Origin: Enhydrobacter sp.
GTDB lineage: Bacteria > Pseudomonadota > Alphaproteobacteria > Reyranellales > Reyranellaceae
Direction of reading: 5' to 3'
Assembly (NCBI GenBank): GCA_026126105.1
Contig: JAHCJV010000011.1
Location: 37,013-101,012, forward strand
Length of the DNA: 64,000 nt
Shown here one piece after another: positions 1-9,522 of the stretch. Each line of letters starts with the position of its first letter. The first letter of the stretch is position 1. The notes below the pieces were generated by a model. That model searched no databases, was not told where the DNA came from, and worked only from the letters and a program-made list of their open reading frames with translations. A program made the position numbers and the translations under genes.

Positions 1-1
1 G

Positions 2-58
2 AGCAGCAGCATCGAGAATCTCATGCGCATGATGTCCGGATCGAAACGAGGCGTCTAA
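2..58 (+). CDS. C-terminal fragment of an unknown gene
   Basis: An open plus-strand frame enters from the left edge and stops with TAA at 56-58. The last residues read roughly SSSIENLMRMMSGSKRGV. The serine-rich start and short amphipathic end look like a protein C-terminus, but 18 residues are too few to name a family. This could also be a chance frame. The following stretch up to the tRNA at 438 has no convincing gene. Confidence 0.35.
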   Translation, partial: SSSIENLMRMMSGSKRGV

Positions 59-236
59 TGCGGGAGGCACTAGGTGCTCTGAAATGAATGAAATCTACGT
101 CCTTGTGCCGTGACGAGAGGCTTTGCATCGCCTCAACATAGCACCACAAGCGAACGAAATTCTGCTTTGCCGAGCGTTCGAGCAGTCGAGTCGGCGTTTG
201 ATGCAACGCGCCCACACGCAACCGCAAGTGAATTGC

Positions 237-255
237 ATGTCATGTGTAATGACAT
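237..255. repeat. 7-bp inverted repeat, possible operator
   Basis: ATGTCAT and ATGACAT are exact inverted copies separated by five bases (GTGTA). The spacing gives a 19-bp dyad of the size bound by many dimeric regulators. No adjacent gene identifies a regulator. Confidence 0.4.
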
Positions 256-288
256 CGTAAGCTCGGATATGCAGAGGTCGCGCCACCC

Positions 289-302
289 GTGGGTGCACCC
301 AC
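289..302. repeat. Perfect 14-bp palindrome
   Basis: GTGGGTGCACCCAC reads identically on both strands. It lies 34 bp from the other dyad, in the same gene-free stretch. It could be an operator or the stem of a small RNA; no T-run follows, so a terminator is unlikely. Confidence 0.4.
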
Positions 303-437
303 ACACTCTCGGTCAGGCTCTCGACTGCACTCCCACATCACCTGCGGTCGAGAGCCGCCCACTCCTCCGGTATTGCCGACGCGGGATTGTGACACGATGG
401 CGCCTCTCGCCGCGCCAGCCTTGGACCGTCGCGTCGC

Positions 438-513
438 TGGCGTCCCCTACGGGATTCGAACCCGTGTTACCGCCGTGAAAGGGCGATGTCCTAGGCCTCT
501 AGACGAAGGGGAC
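438..513 (-). tRNA. tRNA-Glu (TTC anticodon), CCA encoded
   Basis: On the minus strand the acceptor 5' arm GTCCCCT pairs with the 3' arm AGGGGAC. The anticodon loop is CTTTCAC with anticodon TTC, and the T arm carries GGTTCGAATCC. The CCA end is encoded (438-440). The body is 441-513. All cloverleaf arms can be drawn by eye. Confidence 0.95.
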
Positions 514-575
514 GAGGCCGCGAGCGGCAGGGTGTAACGGCCCCCGTCGATGAAATCAAGGCGGCACGAGCGCCG

Positions 576-2396
576 TCAGGGGAGCATCGAACCCGTGGCC
601 CGCGCGGCATCGTCGATCTGCAAGCGCACGCTTTCGCGGCCGTTATAACGATCCAGGCGCAACGCGCCTGCGACGTGCAGGATCGGCCGCGCGGGATCGA
701 GCAAGGCCGGCCCGAGCTCGCTCTGGCCGGCGCGGAAGGCGATGGCTTCGATCCGGCCGCGCTGGTGCCCAACCAGCGTACAGCGAACGTGGCCCTCGCC
801 GACCCGCTGTGCGTGGTCGACACGCACGCCCGTGAGCGCGAAGCGCGGCAAGGCGTTGCCCGCGCCGAACGGGCCGGCGCGTTCGATCATCGCGACCAGT
901 TCCGTCGTCGCCGCCCCAGGCGTCAAGGCCGCGTCGATGCCGAGCTCCCGGACCGGCGGCGCCTCGCCGAGCTGTGGCGCAATCCGTTCGTCGAGAAAGC
1001 GCGCGAGATGCGGCAGCTGCTCACGCTCGACCGTGAGGCCGGCGGCCATGGCGTGGCCGCCGCCGTTGATCAGCAGGCCAGACTGCCGCGCCGCCAGCAC
1101 TGCCGCGCCGAGGTCGACACCGCGCACCGAGCGTCCCGAGCCCTTGCCCACCGCACCGGCCATGCCAATCACGAACGCCGGCCGGCCATAGCGCTCGACC
1201 AGGCGGCTAGCGACAATGCCGATGACGCCGACGTGCCACCCCTCGCTCTCGACGACGACGGCTGCGGGCAAACCCTTGCGGTCAGGCCCATAAAGTCCCT
1301 CGATGCGGGCGATCGCCTGATCGAGCACTTCTCGTTCGATGGCGCGGCGCTCCGAATTGAACTCGTCGAGCCGCAGCGCCAGCGCGCCAACTTCGTGCGC
1401 ATCGTCGCTCGACAGCAGGCGGACGCCGAGATCGGCCTGGCCGACACGACCGCCCGCATTGACCCTGGGCCCCAGCAGGAAGCCGAGATGATAAGCCCCC
1501 GGCGCCTCGCGCAGTCGCGCCACGTCGGAAAGCGCGGCGAGGCCGGCGTTACCGCGCTTCTGCATCACCATCAGCCCCTGCCGGACGAGAACGCGATTGA
1601 CACCGGTCAACGGCACGACATCGGCCACCGTGCCGAGCGCCACGAGGTCGAGCCACCGTCGCAGGTCGGGCTCGGGGCGCGCCTCGCCGTACCAGCCCGC
1701 CAGGCGCAGCGCGCGGTTGACACCGACGCAGAGCAGGAAGGCGACGCCGACGGCGGCGAGCTGCTTGTGTGGGCTTGCGTCGTCCAGCCGGTTGGGATCG
1801 ACGACAGCCACGGCTTCGGGCAGCGTCAGCTCGGCCTGATGATGATCGATCACGATGACATCGAGCCCCGCCTTCTTCGCCTCCGACAGCGGCTCGTAGG
1901 CGGTGACGCCGCAATCGACTGTGATAACGACGGAGGCGCCCTCCTCCCTCAGCTTGAGCAGCGCGGGCGCATTCGGGCCATAGCCCTCCTTGCGGCGGTC
2001 GGGAATATAGACGCCGATATTGCCGCCGATGCTGCGGAAGAAGCGCAGCAAAAGCGCCGAGGAAGTCGCACCATCGACGTCGTAATCGCCGAACACCAGG
2101 ATACGCTCGGTCTGTTGCACGGCGCTCACGAGCCGCGCGACCGCGAGGTCCATGTCCTTGAGGTGCAGCGGGTCCGGCAGAAACTTGCGCAGGGTCGGCT
2201 CAAGGAAGTCCGGCACGTCGTCGAGCCCGACCTCGCGCGCGGCCAGCAGTCGGCAGATGGCATCCGGCAAGCCGTGCCGCTGCGCCATCGCGCGTGCGAT
2301 GCGCTCGTCGGCCAGGCGCTCGGCCCAGCGCCGCCCCGTCAGCGAGTGCTCGATGCCGAGGAACGCCGCGCGCCTGTTCCGTGCTTCTGTGGACAT
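576..2396 (-). CDS. recJ: Single-stranded-DNA-specific exonuclease RecJ
   Basis: The 606-residue product is a 5'-3' single-strand DNA exonuclease used in recombinational and mismatch repair. The DHH phosphoesterase core is visible: VFGDYDVDGATS near residue 100 and VIDHHQAE near 183, followed by VDPNR. The DHHA1 half carries GGGHAMAAG near residue 450. Length is normal for alphaproteobacterial RecJ. The ATG start gives the family N-terminus. It is the last gene of the minus-strand aminotransferase-hom-glpX run, a common alphaproteobacterial order, here separated from glpX by an SRPBCC gene. Confidence 0.95.
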   Translation of the reverse strand: MSTEARNRRAAFLGIEHSLTGRRWAERLADERIARAMAQRHGLPDAICRLLAAREVGLDDVPDFLEPTLRKFLPDPLHLKDMDLAVARLVSAVQQTERILVFGDYDVDGATSSALLLRFFRSIGGNIGVYIPDRRKEGYGPNAPALLKLREEGASVVITVDCGVTAYEPLSEAKKAGLDVIVIDHHQAELTLPEAVAVVDPNRLDDASPHKQLAAVGVAFLLCVGVNRALRLAGWYGEARPEPDLRRWLDLVALGTVADVVPLTGVNRVLVRQGLMVMQKRGNAGLAALSDVARLREAPGAYHLGFLLGPRVNAGGRVGQADLGVRLLSSDDAHEVGALALRLDEFNSERRAIEREVLDQAIARIEGLYGPDRKGLPAAVVVESEGWHVGVIGIVASRLVERYGRPAFVIGMAGAVGKGSGRSVRGVDLGAAVLAARQSGLLINGGGHAMAAGLTVEREQLPHLARFLDERIAPQLGEAPPVRELGIDAALTPGAATTELVAMIERAGPFGAGNALPRFALTGVRVDHAQRVGEGHVRCTLVGHQRGRIEAIAFRAGQSELGPALLDPARPILHVAGALRLDRYNGRESVRLQIDDAARATGSMLP

Positions 2397-2430
2397 GCCG
2401 TCTCTTTAGACCAAACGGCTGGGGAGCGTT

Positions 2431-2832
2431 TCAGCCAGAGAGAAGCCGGCGCCACGGGGTCCAGTAGTAGAGTTCCCAGCCCTCGGTGACGCCCTTATAG
2501 TCGCCCTTCGGCACGTCGACCTGAACCAGATCGATCCGAGCATTTTTCTTGCCTGCGTCATGAAAGGTCAGGAACAACGTGGAGTCGGGATCGTCGGCGT
2601 GGAAGTTCGTCGAACGCCACGACTGCACGATCAGGCGAGGCTTGTCGGCCAGCAAGGTGCGGCCGCTCAACGAACCGTTGAACGCCCGGAAGCGCGAATT
2701 GGGCGTTGCCGAGATCGTCACCGTGCCGCCGGTGATGGCGGCGTGCTTCTTGGGATCGAGATACATCTCGAACAACTTGCCGGCAGACGCGGGCAGGACG
2801 ACCGACAGGTGAATGATGCTTCTGCGTGCCAT
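2431..2832 (-). CDS. SRPBCC (AHSA1/START-like) domain protein
   Basis: The 133-residue product begins MARRSIIHLSVVLPAS and has the SRPBCC small-molecule-binding pattern: an opening beta strand, LFEMYLDPKKHAAITGG after the first helices, the strand RLIVQSWRSTNF, and a C-terminal helix with YKGVTEGWELYYWTPW. AHSA1-like members bind hydrophobic ligands or act as Hsp90 co-chaperone-like folds; the ligand here is unknown. The open frame extends to 2907, but similarity starts at the internal ATG at 2832. It sits between recJ and glpX in the same direction and is probably co-transcribed. Confidence 0.75.
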   Translation of the reverse strand: MARRSIIHLSVVLPASAGKLFEMYLDPKKHAAITGGTVTISATPNSRFRAFNGSLSGRTLLADKPRLIVQSWRSTNFHADDPDSTLFLTFHDAGKKNARIDLVQVDVPKGDYKGVTEGWELYYWTPWRRLLSG

Positions 2833-2995
2833 TTGCCATGGTACGACGGCACGAGAAGCATGACCAACGGCTTCGTTGCCGAAGCCCGTCCCGCTCCAGC
2901 TTTCCACCGAAAGCCCGGATTGTCATCGGCTTCCGGTCACTCATCCCAAAGGGCGAGGCTCCTGGCGACCCGCGCTGCCGCTCCTCAGGTCGTGA

Positions 2996-3979
2996 TCACG
3001 CCCAGCTGGGCAGGCCCGTCTTGATCGAGAAGTTGTGGTGGGCGGAGACCCACCGCACCGTACCGGTCTTGGAGCGCATGACGATCGAATGCGTCTCCGC
3101 GCCGTTGCCGAAGCGCCGCACGCCCTTCAGCATCGAGCCCGAGGTGACGCCGGTCGCCGCGAACATCACGTCGCCCTTGGCCATGTCGAGCATCGAGTAC
3201 TTGCGGTTGAGGTCAGTGATGCCCCATTTCCTGGCGCGGCTCCGCTCGTCGTCGTTGCGGAACAGAAGCCGGCCCTGGATCTGGCCGCCGATAGAGCGCA
3301 GGGCTGCGGCCGCGAGGACCCCTTCCGGGGCACCGCCCGAGCCCATGTAGATGTCGATGCCCGAATCGCCGGTCGAGGTAGCGATCACGCCCGAGACGTC
3401 TCCGTCGCCGATCAGCATGATGCGCGCGCCCGCCTCGCGAACCTTGGCGATCAGCTCGGCATGGCGGGGGCGATCGAGAATGCACACCACGAGGTCCGCC
3501 ACGTCGACTTTCTTGGCCTTGGCAAGATCGGTGAGGTTTTGAAGCGGCGTCTTGTCGAGATCGACGATGCCGTCAGGCAGGCCGCCACCGACGGCTATCT
3601 TATCCATGTAAACGTCCGGCGCGTTGAGGAACCCCCCGTGCTCGGCCATCGCCATGACGGCAAGGCCGTTGGGCAGGCCCTTGGCGGTGATGGTCGTTCC
3701 TTCGAGCGGATCCAGTGCGATATCGATCTTCGGTCCGCCAGCGCCGACCTTCTCGCCGATATAGAGCATCGGCGCCTCGTCGCGCTCGCCTTCGCCGATC
3801 ACGACGGTGCCGTCGATCTCGAGCACATTGAGCGCGCTCCGCATGGCATCGACCGCAGCCTGGTCGGCCTTCTTCTCGTCGCCCCGGCCCATCAGCTTGG
3901 AGGCGGCAAGCGCTGCCGCCTCGGTCACGCGCACTGCTTCCAGTGCGAGATTGCGGTCCATCTTGCCTACGTCGGCCAT
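2996..3979 (-). CDS. glpX: Class II fructose-1,6-bisphosphatase GlpX
   Basis: The 327-residue enzyme hydrolyses fructose 1,6-bisphosphate to fructose 6-phosphate in gluconeogenesis. Family signatures include VVIGEGERDEAPMLYIGE (about residues 59-76), DPLEGTT (about 89-95) and the metal/phosphate region IGDGDVSG. The start ATG is preceded by GGGGAGAGGAAGCG, a strong ribosome site. It follows hom by 38 bp on the same strand. GlpX-type enzymes are often the only FBPase in alphaproteobacteria. Confidence 0.95.
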   Translation of the reverse strand: MADVGKMDRNLALEAVRVTEAAALAASKLMGRGDEKKADQAAVDAMRSALNVLEIDGTVVIGEGERDEAPMLYIGEKVGAGGPKIDIALDPLEGTTITAKGLPNGLAVMAMAEHGGFLNAPDVYMDKIAVGGGLPDGIVDLDKTPLQNLTDLAKAKKVDVADLVVCILDRPRHAELIAKVREAGARIMLIGDGDVSGVIATSTGDSGIDIYMGSGGAPEGVLAAAALRSIGGQIQGRLLFRNDDERSRARKWGITDLNRKYSMLDMAKGDVMFAATGVTSGSMLKGVRRFGNGAETHSIVMRSKTGTVRWVSAHHNFSIKTGLPSWA

Positions 3980-4017
3980 CGCTTCCTCTCCCCGGCGCCT
4001 TTCGCAGCGCCGTCTGC

Positions 4018-5310
4018 TTAGAATGCCTCGATGCGAATCAGGCAGGGCGCTTCGGCGACCGCCTTCAACTTGGAAATCCGAGCTACGGCACGCTGCATGC
4101 GTGCCTCCTCCGTCTCATGCGTGGTCAGCACGACCGGCACCTCGCCGGATTTCGACCGCCCGCGTTGTAGCATCGACTCGAGGGAGATGCGCTCCCCAGC
4201 CAGCGCCTTCGAAACCGCCGCGATCACACCCGGCCGATCCTGGACCATCAGGCGCATATAGTAGGCACCGACATGTCGATCCATCGGCGACGCCTTTTTG
4301 TCGGCCAGCCTTCGGGCGGGCACGACGAAGGCCGGCATGTTGCGCCCGCGCGCCACGTCGACGATATCGGCGACGACAGCGGAGGCCGTCGGGCCCTGCC
4401 CTGCCCCTCGCCCCTGGAACATCGTCTTGCCGACGTAGTCGCCCTCGATCGCGACGGCGTTGAACACCCCCTCGATATGCGCGATCGGCGCTTCGAGCGG
4501 CACCATGCATGGATGCACACGCTGCTCGATGCCGTAGCTCGTCTCACGCGCCAAACCCAGAAGCTTGATGCGGTAGCCGAGCTCCTCGGCGAACTCGATG
4601 TCCATCGAGGTCACCCGGCGGATGCCCTCGACATGCACGCCGGCAAAATTCACCCTCGCCCCGAACGCGGTCCCGGTCAGGACCGCTAGCTTGTGCGCAG
4701 CGTCGACGCCGTCGACATCGAAGCTCGGATCCGCCTCGGCATAGCCGGCGGCCTGGGCCTCGGCCAATACCACGTCGAAGTCGCGCCCGGTCTCGCGCAT
4801 CGTCGTCAGGATGTAGTTGCAGGTGCCGTTGAGGATCCCGTAGAGGCGCGAGACCCGGTTGCCGACGAGGCCCTCGCGCAGCGCCTTGATGATCGGGATG
4901 CCACCCGCGACGGCGGCCTCGAAGGCCAGAATGCTGCCGCCCTTTTCCGCCAGTTCGGCCATCTCGGCTCCGTGCAAGGCGAGCAGCGCCTTGTTGGCGG
5001 TGACGACGTGCTTGCCGGCACGCAGCGCGCGTTCGACCAATCGCTTGGCGATGCCACCCGAACCGCCGATCAACTCGACCACGACATCGATATCGGGAGC
5101 GTTCGCCAGCGCCAGCGGATCCGTCTCCCAGCGCATGGCGGAAAGATCGATACCGCGCTTCCTCGCCTTGGATCGGGCGCTCACGGCGACGACTTCAAGA
5201 CGCCGGCCGCCGCGCAGCGCCAGGAGCTTGTTGTGCTCGGCAAGCAACTTCACGACGCCGGCGCCCACGGTGCCGAGGCCGGCGATGCCGATCTTGAGAG
5301 GCTCAATCAT
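4018..5310 (-). CDS. hom: Homoserine dehydrogenase
   Basis: The 430-residue product reduces aspartate semialdehyde to homoserine, the branch point to threonine and methionine. The N-terminal Rossmann motif is GLGTVGAG (residues 11-18). The catalytic region has GILNGTCNYI and DPSFDVDGVDAAHKLAVL. A C-terminal ACT domain (from about 355, DRPGVIAAVSKALA) implies feedback control, usually by threonine. The monofunctional form without an aspartokinase domain is usual in alphaproteobacteria. It lies 25 bp downstream of the aminotransferase gene. Confidence 0.95.
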   Translation of the reverse strand: MIEPLKIGIAGLGTVGAGVVKLLAEHNKLLALRGGRRLEVVAVSARSKARKRGIDLSAMRWETDPLALANAPDIDVVVELIGGSGGIAKRLVERALRAGKHVVTANKALLALHGAEMAELAEKGGSILAFEAAVAGGIPIIKALREGLVGNRVSRLYGILNGTCNYILTTMRETGRDFDVVLAEAQAAGYAEADPSFDVDGVDAAHKLAVLTGTAFGARVNFAGVHVEGIRRVTSMDIEFAEELGYRIKLLGLARETSYGIEQRVHPCMVPLEAPIAHIEGVFNAVAIEGDYVGKTMFQGRGAGQGPTASAVVADIVDVARGRNMPAFVVPARRLADKKASPMDRHVGAYYMRLMVQDRPGVIAAVSKALAGERISLESMLQRGRSKSGEVPVVLTTHETEEARMQRAVARISKLKAVAEAPCLIRIEAF

Positions 5311-5335
5311 GGCTGCCTGATACGCCAGGACTCGA

Positions 5336-6592
5336 TCAGGCGCGAGCCTTTAGCGGCGTGATATTGTCCCCAACGCCGCGCAGATAGAGGTCGATCGAGC
5401 GCGACGGGTCGCCCAGCACCGTCCGGATGCTGCGGATCGCTTGTCGGATACGGTGCTTGTTCTCTACCAGCGCGATTCGGACATGACCGTCGCCATGCTC
5501 GCCGAACCCGATGCCGGGTGACACGGCGACATTCGCCTGCGTCAGCAACAGCTTGGAGAAGGCGAGCGAGCCCAGCTCGGCGAAGGCCTTCGGGATCGGC
5601 GCCCAGGCGAACATCGACGCCGCCGGCGCCGGGAGGTCCCAGCCAGCCGACGTCAGGCCGTCTATCAGCACGTCGCGCCGCTCCTTGTAGGTGTTTCGCG
5701 CCTCGGCGATGCAGTCCTGCGGACCGTTGAGGGCCGCGGTTGCCGCGACCTGAATGGGCGTGAACGCGCCGTAGTCGAGATAGGATTTGATGCGGGTCAA
5801 CGCCTGGATCAGCGTCCTGTTGCCGGCGGCAAAGCCGATGCGCCAGCCCGCCATCGAGTAGGTCTTGCTCATCGAGGTGAACTCGACGGCGATGTCGCGA
5901 GCGCCCGGCACCTGCAGCACCGACGGCGGCGGATTGCCATCGAAATAGATCTCGGCGTAGGCAAGATCGCTCAGGATCCAGATGCCCTGGCGTTTGCAGA
6001 AGTCGACGATCGCGGCATAGAAATCGAGGTCCACGACCTGCGCTGTCGGGTTGGACGGATAATTCAGCACCAATGCGATTGGCTTGGGCACGGCGTAGCG
6101 CACCGCGCGCTCGAGCGCCGGCAGGAACTCCGCGAGCGAGGTCGAACCAGGCACCGGGATATGACGGATCGACCCGCCCGCGATGATGAAACCGTAGGGA
6201 TGGATCGGATAGCTCGGGTTCGGCACCAGCACGATGTCGCCCGGCGAGGTGATCGCCTGGGCGAGGTTGGCGAGGCCTTCCTTCGAACCCAATGTGACGA
6301 TGACCTCGTTTTCCGGGTCGAGATCGACATTGAATCGGCGCTGGTAGTAAGCCGCCTGCCCCTTGCGCAATCCGGGAATACCGCGCGACGCGGAGTAGCC
6401 ATGGGCCCGAGGGTTGCCAGCTGCCTCGGCAAGCTTGGCGACGATGTGGGGCGCCGTCGGCAGGTCCGGATTGCCCATGCCGAGGTCGACCACGTCCTGG
6501 CCGGCGGCGCGGGCACGCGCCTTCATGGCGTTGACTTCCGCGAAAACGTAGGGCGGAAGGCGCTTCAGGCGGTGGAATTCCGAATCGTCCAT
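5336..6592 (-). CDS. PLP-dependent class I/II aminotransferase (AlaC/LL-DAP aminotransferase-like)
   Basis: The 418-residue fold-type I aminotransferase has the substrate/PLP segment GNPDLPTAPHIV, the motif LNYPSNPTAQ, and the Schiff-base lysine in SMSKTYSMAGWRIGF. This subgroup next to hom is often labelled LL-diaminopimelate aminotransferase, but glutamate-pyruvate (alanine) or general aspartate-family transaminase activity is equally plausible. The chosen ATG at 6592 follows AAGGACAGAGTA; an in-frame ATG 13 codons upstream lacks such a site. It heads the hom-glpX-recJ run and is divergent from phaC. Confidence 0.85.
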   Translation of the reverse strand: MDDSEFHRLKRLPPYVFAEVNAMKARARAAGQDVVDLGMGNPDLPTAPHIVAKLAEAAGNPRAHGYSASRGIPGLRKGQAAYYQRRFNVDLDPENEVIVTLGSKEGLANLAQAITSPGDIVLVPNPSYPIHPYGFIIAGGSIRHIPVPGSTSLAEFLPALERAVRYAVPKPIALVLNYPSNPTAQVVDLDFYAAIVDFCKRQGIWILSDLAYAEIYFDGNPPPSVLQVPGARDIAVEFTSMSKTYSMAGWRIGFAAGNRTLIQALTRIKSYLDYGAFTPIQVAATAALNGPQDCIAEARNTYKERRDVLIDGLTSAGWDLPAPAASMFAWAPIPKAFAELGSLAFSKLLLTQANVAVSPGIGFGEHGDGHVRIALVENKHRIRQAIRSIRTVLGDPSRSIDLYLRGVGDNITPLKARA

Positions 6593-6751
6593 TACTCTGT
6601 CCTTGAAGGCTAGCCGTTTGACCCGTCGCATGTCGCAGCCTACCTAAGAGCTGCATACTCGGCAGCTGAAAGGACACAGCAGCGGATCGTCCCGGAAGCC
6701 AGAAGTACCGCAACAAACGGCTCAAAGCCAATGATATTAAAGGGGAAACGC

Positions 6752-8566
6752 ATGTCGGACATACCCGCCCCAGAGGTTATCCCAGGCTTCTCGCCAGCCG
6801 AAGCCGAGAAGATGCAAAGTGCGTTCAAGGACATTGCGGAACGTAGCCAGAAGCTCCTTGCCGAGTTCGCCGAACGCTACCGGTCCGACGGGCCGCAGCC
6901 GGCGGACCCCCTGAAGCTGACCCAAACTTTCATGGATTTCACCGCCAGGATGCTGGCTGATCCCAACAAGCTCCTGCAGGCACAGATGGAGCTTTGGGCT
7001 CAGTACATGAAGCTGTGGCAGGTCACGACCCAGCGCATGCTGGGCCAGACCGTCGAGCCGGTCGCCGAGCCGTCGAAGGGCGACAAGCGCTTCGCCGATC
7101 CGGCCTGGAAGGACGAGGTCGTGTTTGACTATCTCAAGCAGTCGTACCTGCTGACGGCACGCTGGCTCCAGGGCACGGTCAAGGAGGTCGACGGCATCGA
7201 CGACAAGACGGCGCAGAAGGTCGAGTTCTACACGCGGCAATTCGTCGACGCGATGTCGCCGTCCAACTTTGCTCTGACCAATCCGCAAGTCGTCAAGGCA
7301 ACGGTCGAGAGCAAGGGCGAGAACCTGATCAAGGGCCTGCAGAACCTGCTGACGGACCTCGAGCGCGGCAAGGGCAAGCTCGCCATCCGACAGTCCGACA
7401 TGGATGCCTTCAAGGTCGGCGTGAACGTTGCGACCTCGCCCGGCAAGGTAGTGTTCCAGAACGAGCTGATGCAGCTCCTGCAATACGCACCGGCGACCGA
7501 GGAGGTGTACAGGACCCCTCTCCTCATCGTGCCGCCCTGGATCAACAAGTTCTACATCCTCGACCTCAAACCCCAGAATTCCTTCATCAAGTGGGCGACC
7601 GAGCACGGCTACACCGTGTTCGTGATCTCGTGGGTCAATCCAGACGAGAAGCTCACGAGCCTCGTATTCGAAGACTACATGAAGCTGGGTCCGCTCGCCG
7701 CGCTCGACGCGGTCGAGAAGGCGACCGGCGAGAAGAAGGTTTCGGCTATCGGCTACTGCATCGGCGGCACACTGATGGCGACCACTCTCGCCTACATGGC
7801 CGCGCGCAACGACGACCGGATCGTCGCCTGCACCTTCTTCACAGCCCAAGTCGATTTCACCGAACCGGGCGAGTTGGGCGTCTTCATCGACGAGGACCAG
7901 CTTGCCGGCGTCGAGCAGGTGATGAGCAAGAAAGGATATCTCGACGGTACGGAGATGGCGACGACGTTCAACCTGCTGCGCGCCAACGACCTGATCTGGT
8001 CCTTCGTCGTAAACAATTACCTGCTGGGCAAGGACCCCTTCCCGTTCGACCTGCTTTTCTGGAACTCCGATGCGACCCGAATGCCTGCAGCAATGCACAT
8101 CTACTACCTGCGCAACATGTACCAGAGGAACCTGTTGGCGAAGCCGGGCGGGCTGGTGATCGAGAACGTACCGATCGATCTTCGCAAGATCACCACACCG
8201 ATCTACTTGCAGGCCGGCAAGGAAGACCACATCGCGCCGGCGCGGTCCGTCTACAAGGCGACGCAGCTCTTCTCCGGTCCGGTCCGCTTCATGCTGGCAG
8301 GGTCGGGTCACATTGCCGGCGTCGTCAATCCGCCATCGGCGAAAAAGTATCAGCACTGGTTGAACGAGACGGGAAAGAATCCGCCGACGCTCGAGGAATG
8401 GCGCGCGGGAGCGACGGAATACCCCGGCTCGTGGTGGGATGACTGGGACAAATGGTTGTCGGCGAAATCGGGAGACAAGGTGCCGGCGCGCGTGCCGGGT
8501 CAGGGCGGCCTGCCCGCGATCGAGGATGCACCGGGTAGTTACGTGAAGGTGAGGCTGATCGACTGA
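6752..8566 (+). CDS. phaC: Class I poly(R)-hydroxyalkanoate polymerase PhaC
   Basis: The 604-residue enzyme polymerises (R)-3-hydroxyacyl-CoA into storage polyester granules. The alpha/beta-hydrolase lipase-like box is GYCIGG with catalytic Cys336; the conserved His lies in GSGHIAGVVNPP near the C-terminus. The N-terminal PhaC domain and PPWINKFYILDL segment are typical of class I enzymes, whose usual length is about 590-610. ATG 6752 follows AAAGGGGAAACGC, so an ATG seven codons upstream is less likely. It overlaps the next gene by one base (TGATG), giving translational coupling. Confidence 0.95.
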   Translation: MSDIPAPEVIPGFSPAEAEKMQSAFKDIAERSQKLLAEFAERYRSDGPQPADPLKLTQTFMDFTARMLADPNKLLQAQMELWAQYMKLWQVTTQRMLGQTVEPVAEPSKGDKRFADPAWKDEVVFDYLKQSYLLTARWLQGTVKEVDGIDDKTAQKVEFYTRQFVDAMSPSNFALTNPQVVKATVESKGENLIKGLQNLLTDLERGKGKLAIRQSDMDAFKVGVNVATSPGKVVFQNELMQLLQYAPATEEVYRTPLLIVPPWINKFYILDLKPQNSFIKWATEHGYTVFVISWVNPDEKLTSLVFEDYMKLGPLAALDAVEKATGEKKVSAIGYCIGGTLMATTLAYMAARNDDRIVACTFFTAQVDFTEPGELGVFIDEDQLAGVEQVMSKKGYLDGTEMATTFNLLRANDLIWSFVVNNYLLGKDPFPFDLLFWNSDATRMPAAMHIYYLRNMYQRNLLAKPGGLVIENVPIDLRKITTPIYLQAGKEDHIAPARSVYKATQLFSGPVRFMLAGSGHIAGVVNPPSAKKYQHWLNETGKNPPTLEEWRAGATEYPGSWWDDWDKWLSAKSGDKVPARVPGQGGLPAIEDAPGSYVKVRLID

Positions 8567-9522
8567 TGATTTCCCGCAGAACCGCGCTGATCGGCGCATC
8601 GATCCTGCCGCTGGCAGCACATGCCCAGACCAAATTTCCCGACCGCCCGATCAGGCTGATCGTGCCGTGGGGTGCAGGAGGGCCGGCGGATGCGGGCTTC
8701 CGCATCATGGCGGAGGCGGCTGCCAAGAAATTCGGGCAGCCGGTCGTGGTCGAAAACAAGGCCGGTGCTTCGGGTGTTCTAGGCGCGATAGCGCTGCAGA
8801 ACGAGAAGCCGGATGGTTACGTGATCTCGCAGATGCATATGAGCGTGCTGCGACAGCCCCTGCTCAACAAGTCGCTGACATACAATCCGATCACCGACCT
8901 CACCTACATCCTGCAGGTCACAGGCTACGTCATGGGCGTTGTGGTACGTGCCGACGCACCGTGGAAGACGCTGCCCGAACTGCTCGCCTACGCCAAGGCC
9001 AATCCGGGAAAGCTGAACTACGGCACGCTCGGCGTCGGCTCTACCCAGCAGCTCGCAATGGAACGCGTCGCGCTGCTGCAGAATCTCACCTGGACGCACG
9101 CGCCTTACCGCGGCACCGCCGATACCATGCGCGCGCTTCTCGGCGGGGAGATCGACTTCGCCTCCGAATCGTCGGGCTGGGCGCCCATGGTGCAGACTGG
9201 CAAGCTCCGCCTGCTGGCTGTCTTCACCGGCAAACGCGCCAAGCGCTTTCCCGACGCTCCGACCGTGCAAGAGCTCGGCATCGACATCGTGGTCGATAGT
9301 CCCGGTGGTCTCGTCGGGCCAAAGGGGATGGATCCCGCCATCGTGAAGATCCTAGGCGACACTTTCCGCGCCGCCGCGCAGGATCCGAAGCACCTCGAGT
9401 TCCTCGACAACATGGACCAGCCGCTGCTGCTGCTCGACGGGCCGGCCTATCGCGACGCCATGGCGAAAACCTACGAGGAAGAGCGCGAACTGCTGCGTCG
9501 ACTCAATCTGCTGCCGGCCTGA
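8566..9522 (+). CDS. Bug-family (tripartite tricarboxylate type) periplasmic solute-binding protein
   Basis: The 318-residue product starts with a signal peptide (MISRRTALIGASILPLAAHAQ) and continues FPDRPIRLIVPWGAGGPAD, the Bug/TctC hallmark. ENKAGASGVLGA and PYRGTADTMRALLGGEIDF are also family motifs. Bug proteins capture carboxylates or aromatic acids; the ligand cannot be read from sequence. No TctA/TctB permease is nearby, so it is an orphan, as is common for expanded Bug families. It is coupled to phaC by a one-base overlap, and its end overlaps the convergent carbonic anhydrase gene by 20 bp. Confidence 0.9.
   Translation: MISRRTALIGASILPLAAHAQTKFPDRPIRLIVPWGAGGPADAGFRIMAEAAAKKFGQPVVVENKAGASGVLGAIALQNEKPDGYVISQMHMSVLRQPLLNKSLTYNPITDLTYILQVTGYVMGVVVRADAPWKTLPELLAYAKANPGKLNYGTLGVGSTQQLAMERVALLQNLTWTHAPYRGTADTMRALLGGEIDFASESSGWAPMVQTGKLRLLAVFTGKRAKRFPDAPTVQELGIDIVVDSPGGLVGPKGMDPAIVKILGDTFRAAAQDPKHLEFLDNMDQPLLLLDGPAYRDAMAKTYEEERELLRRLNLLPA

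Larger units (their letters stand above)
59..437. other. Gene-poor spacer between partial gene and tRNA-Glu
   Basis: No frame here has protein-like composition; the short frames are low-complexity shadows. The stretch holds two perfect dyads (237-255 and 289-302) listed separately. Its middle is a little more AT-rich than the flanking genes, which fits a regulatory or small-RNA region, but no known RNA family was recognised. Confidence 0.5.

Noticed and set aside
675..2489. 604-codon plus-strand frame over recJ
   Set aside because: Low-complexity shadow; RecJ motifs DHH and GGGHAMAAG are clear on the minus strand.
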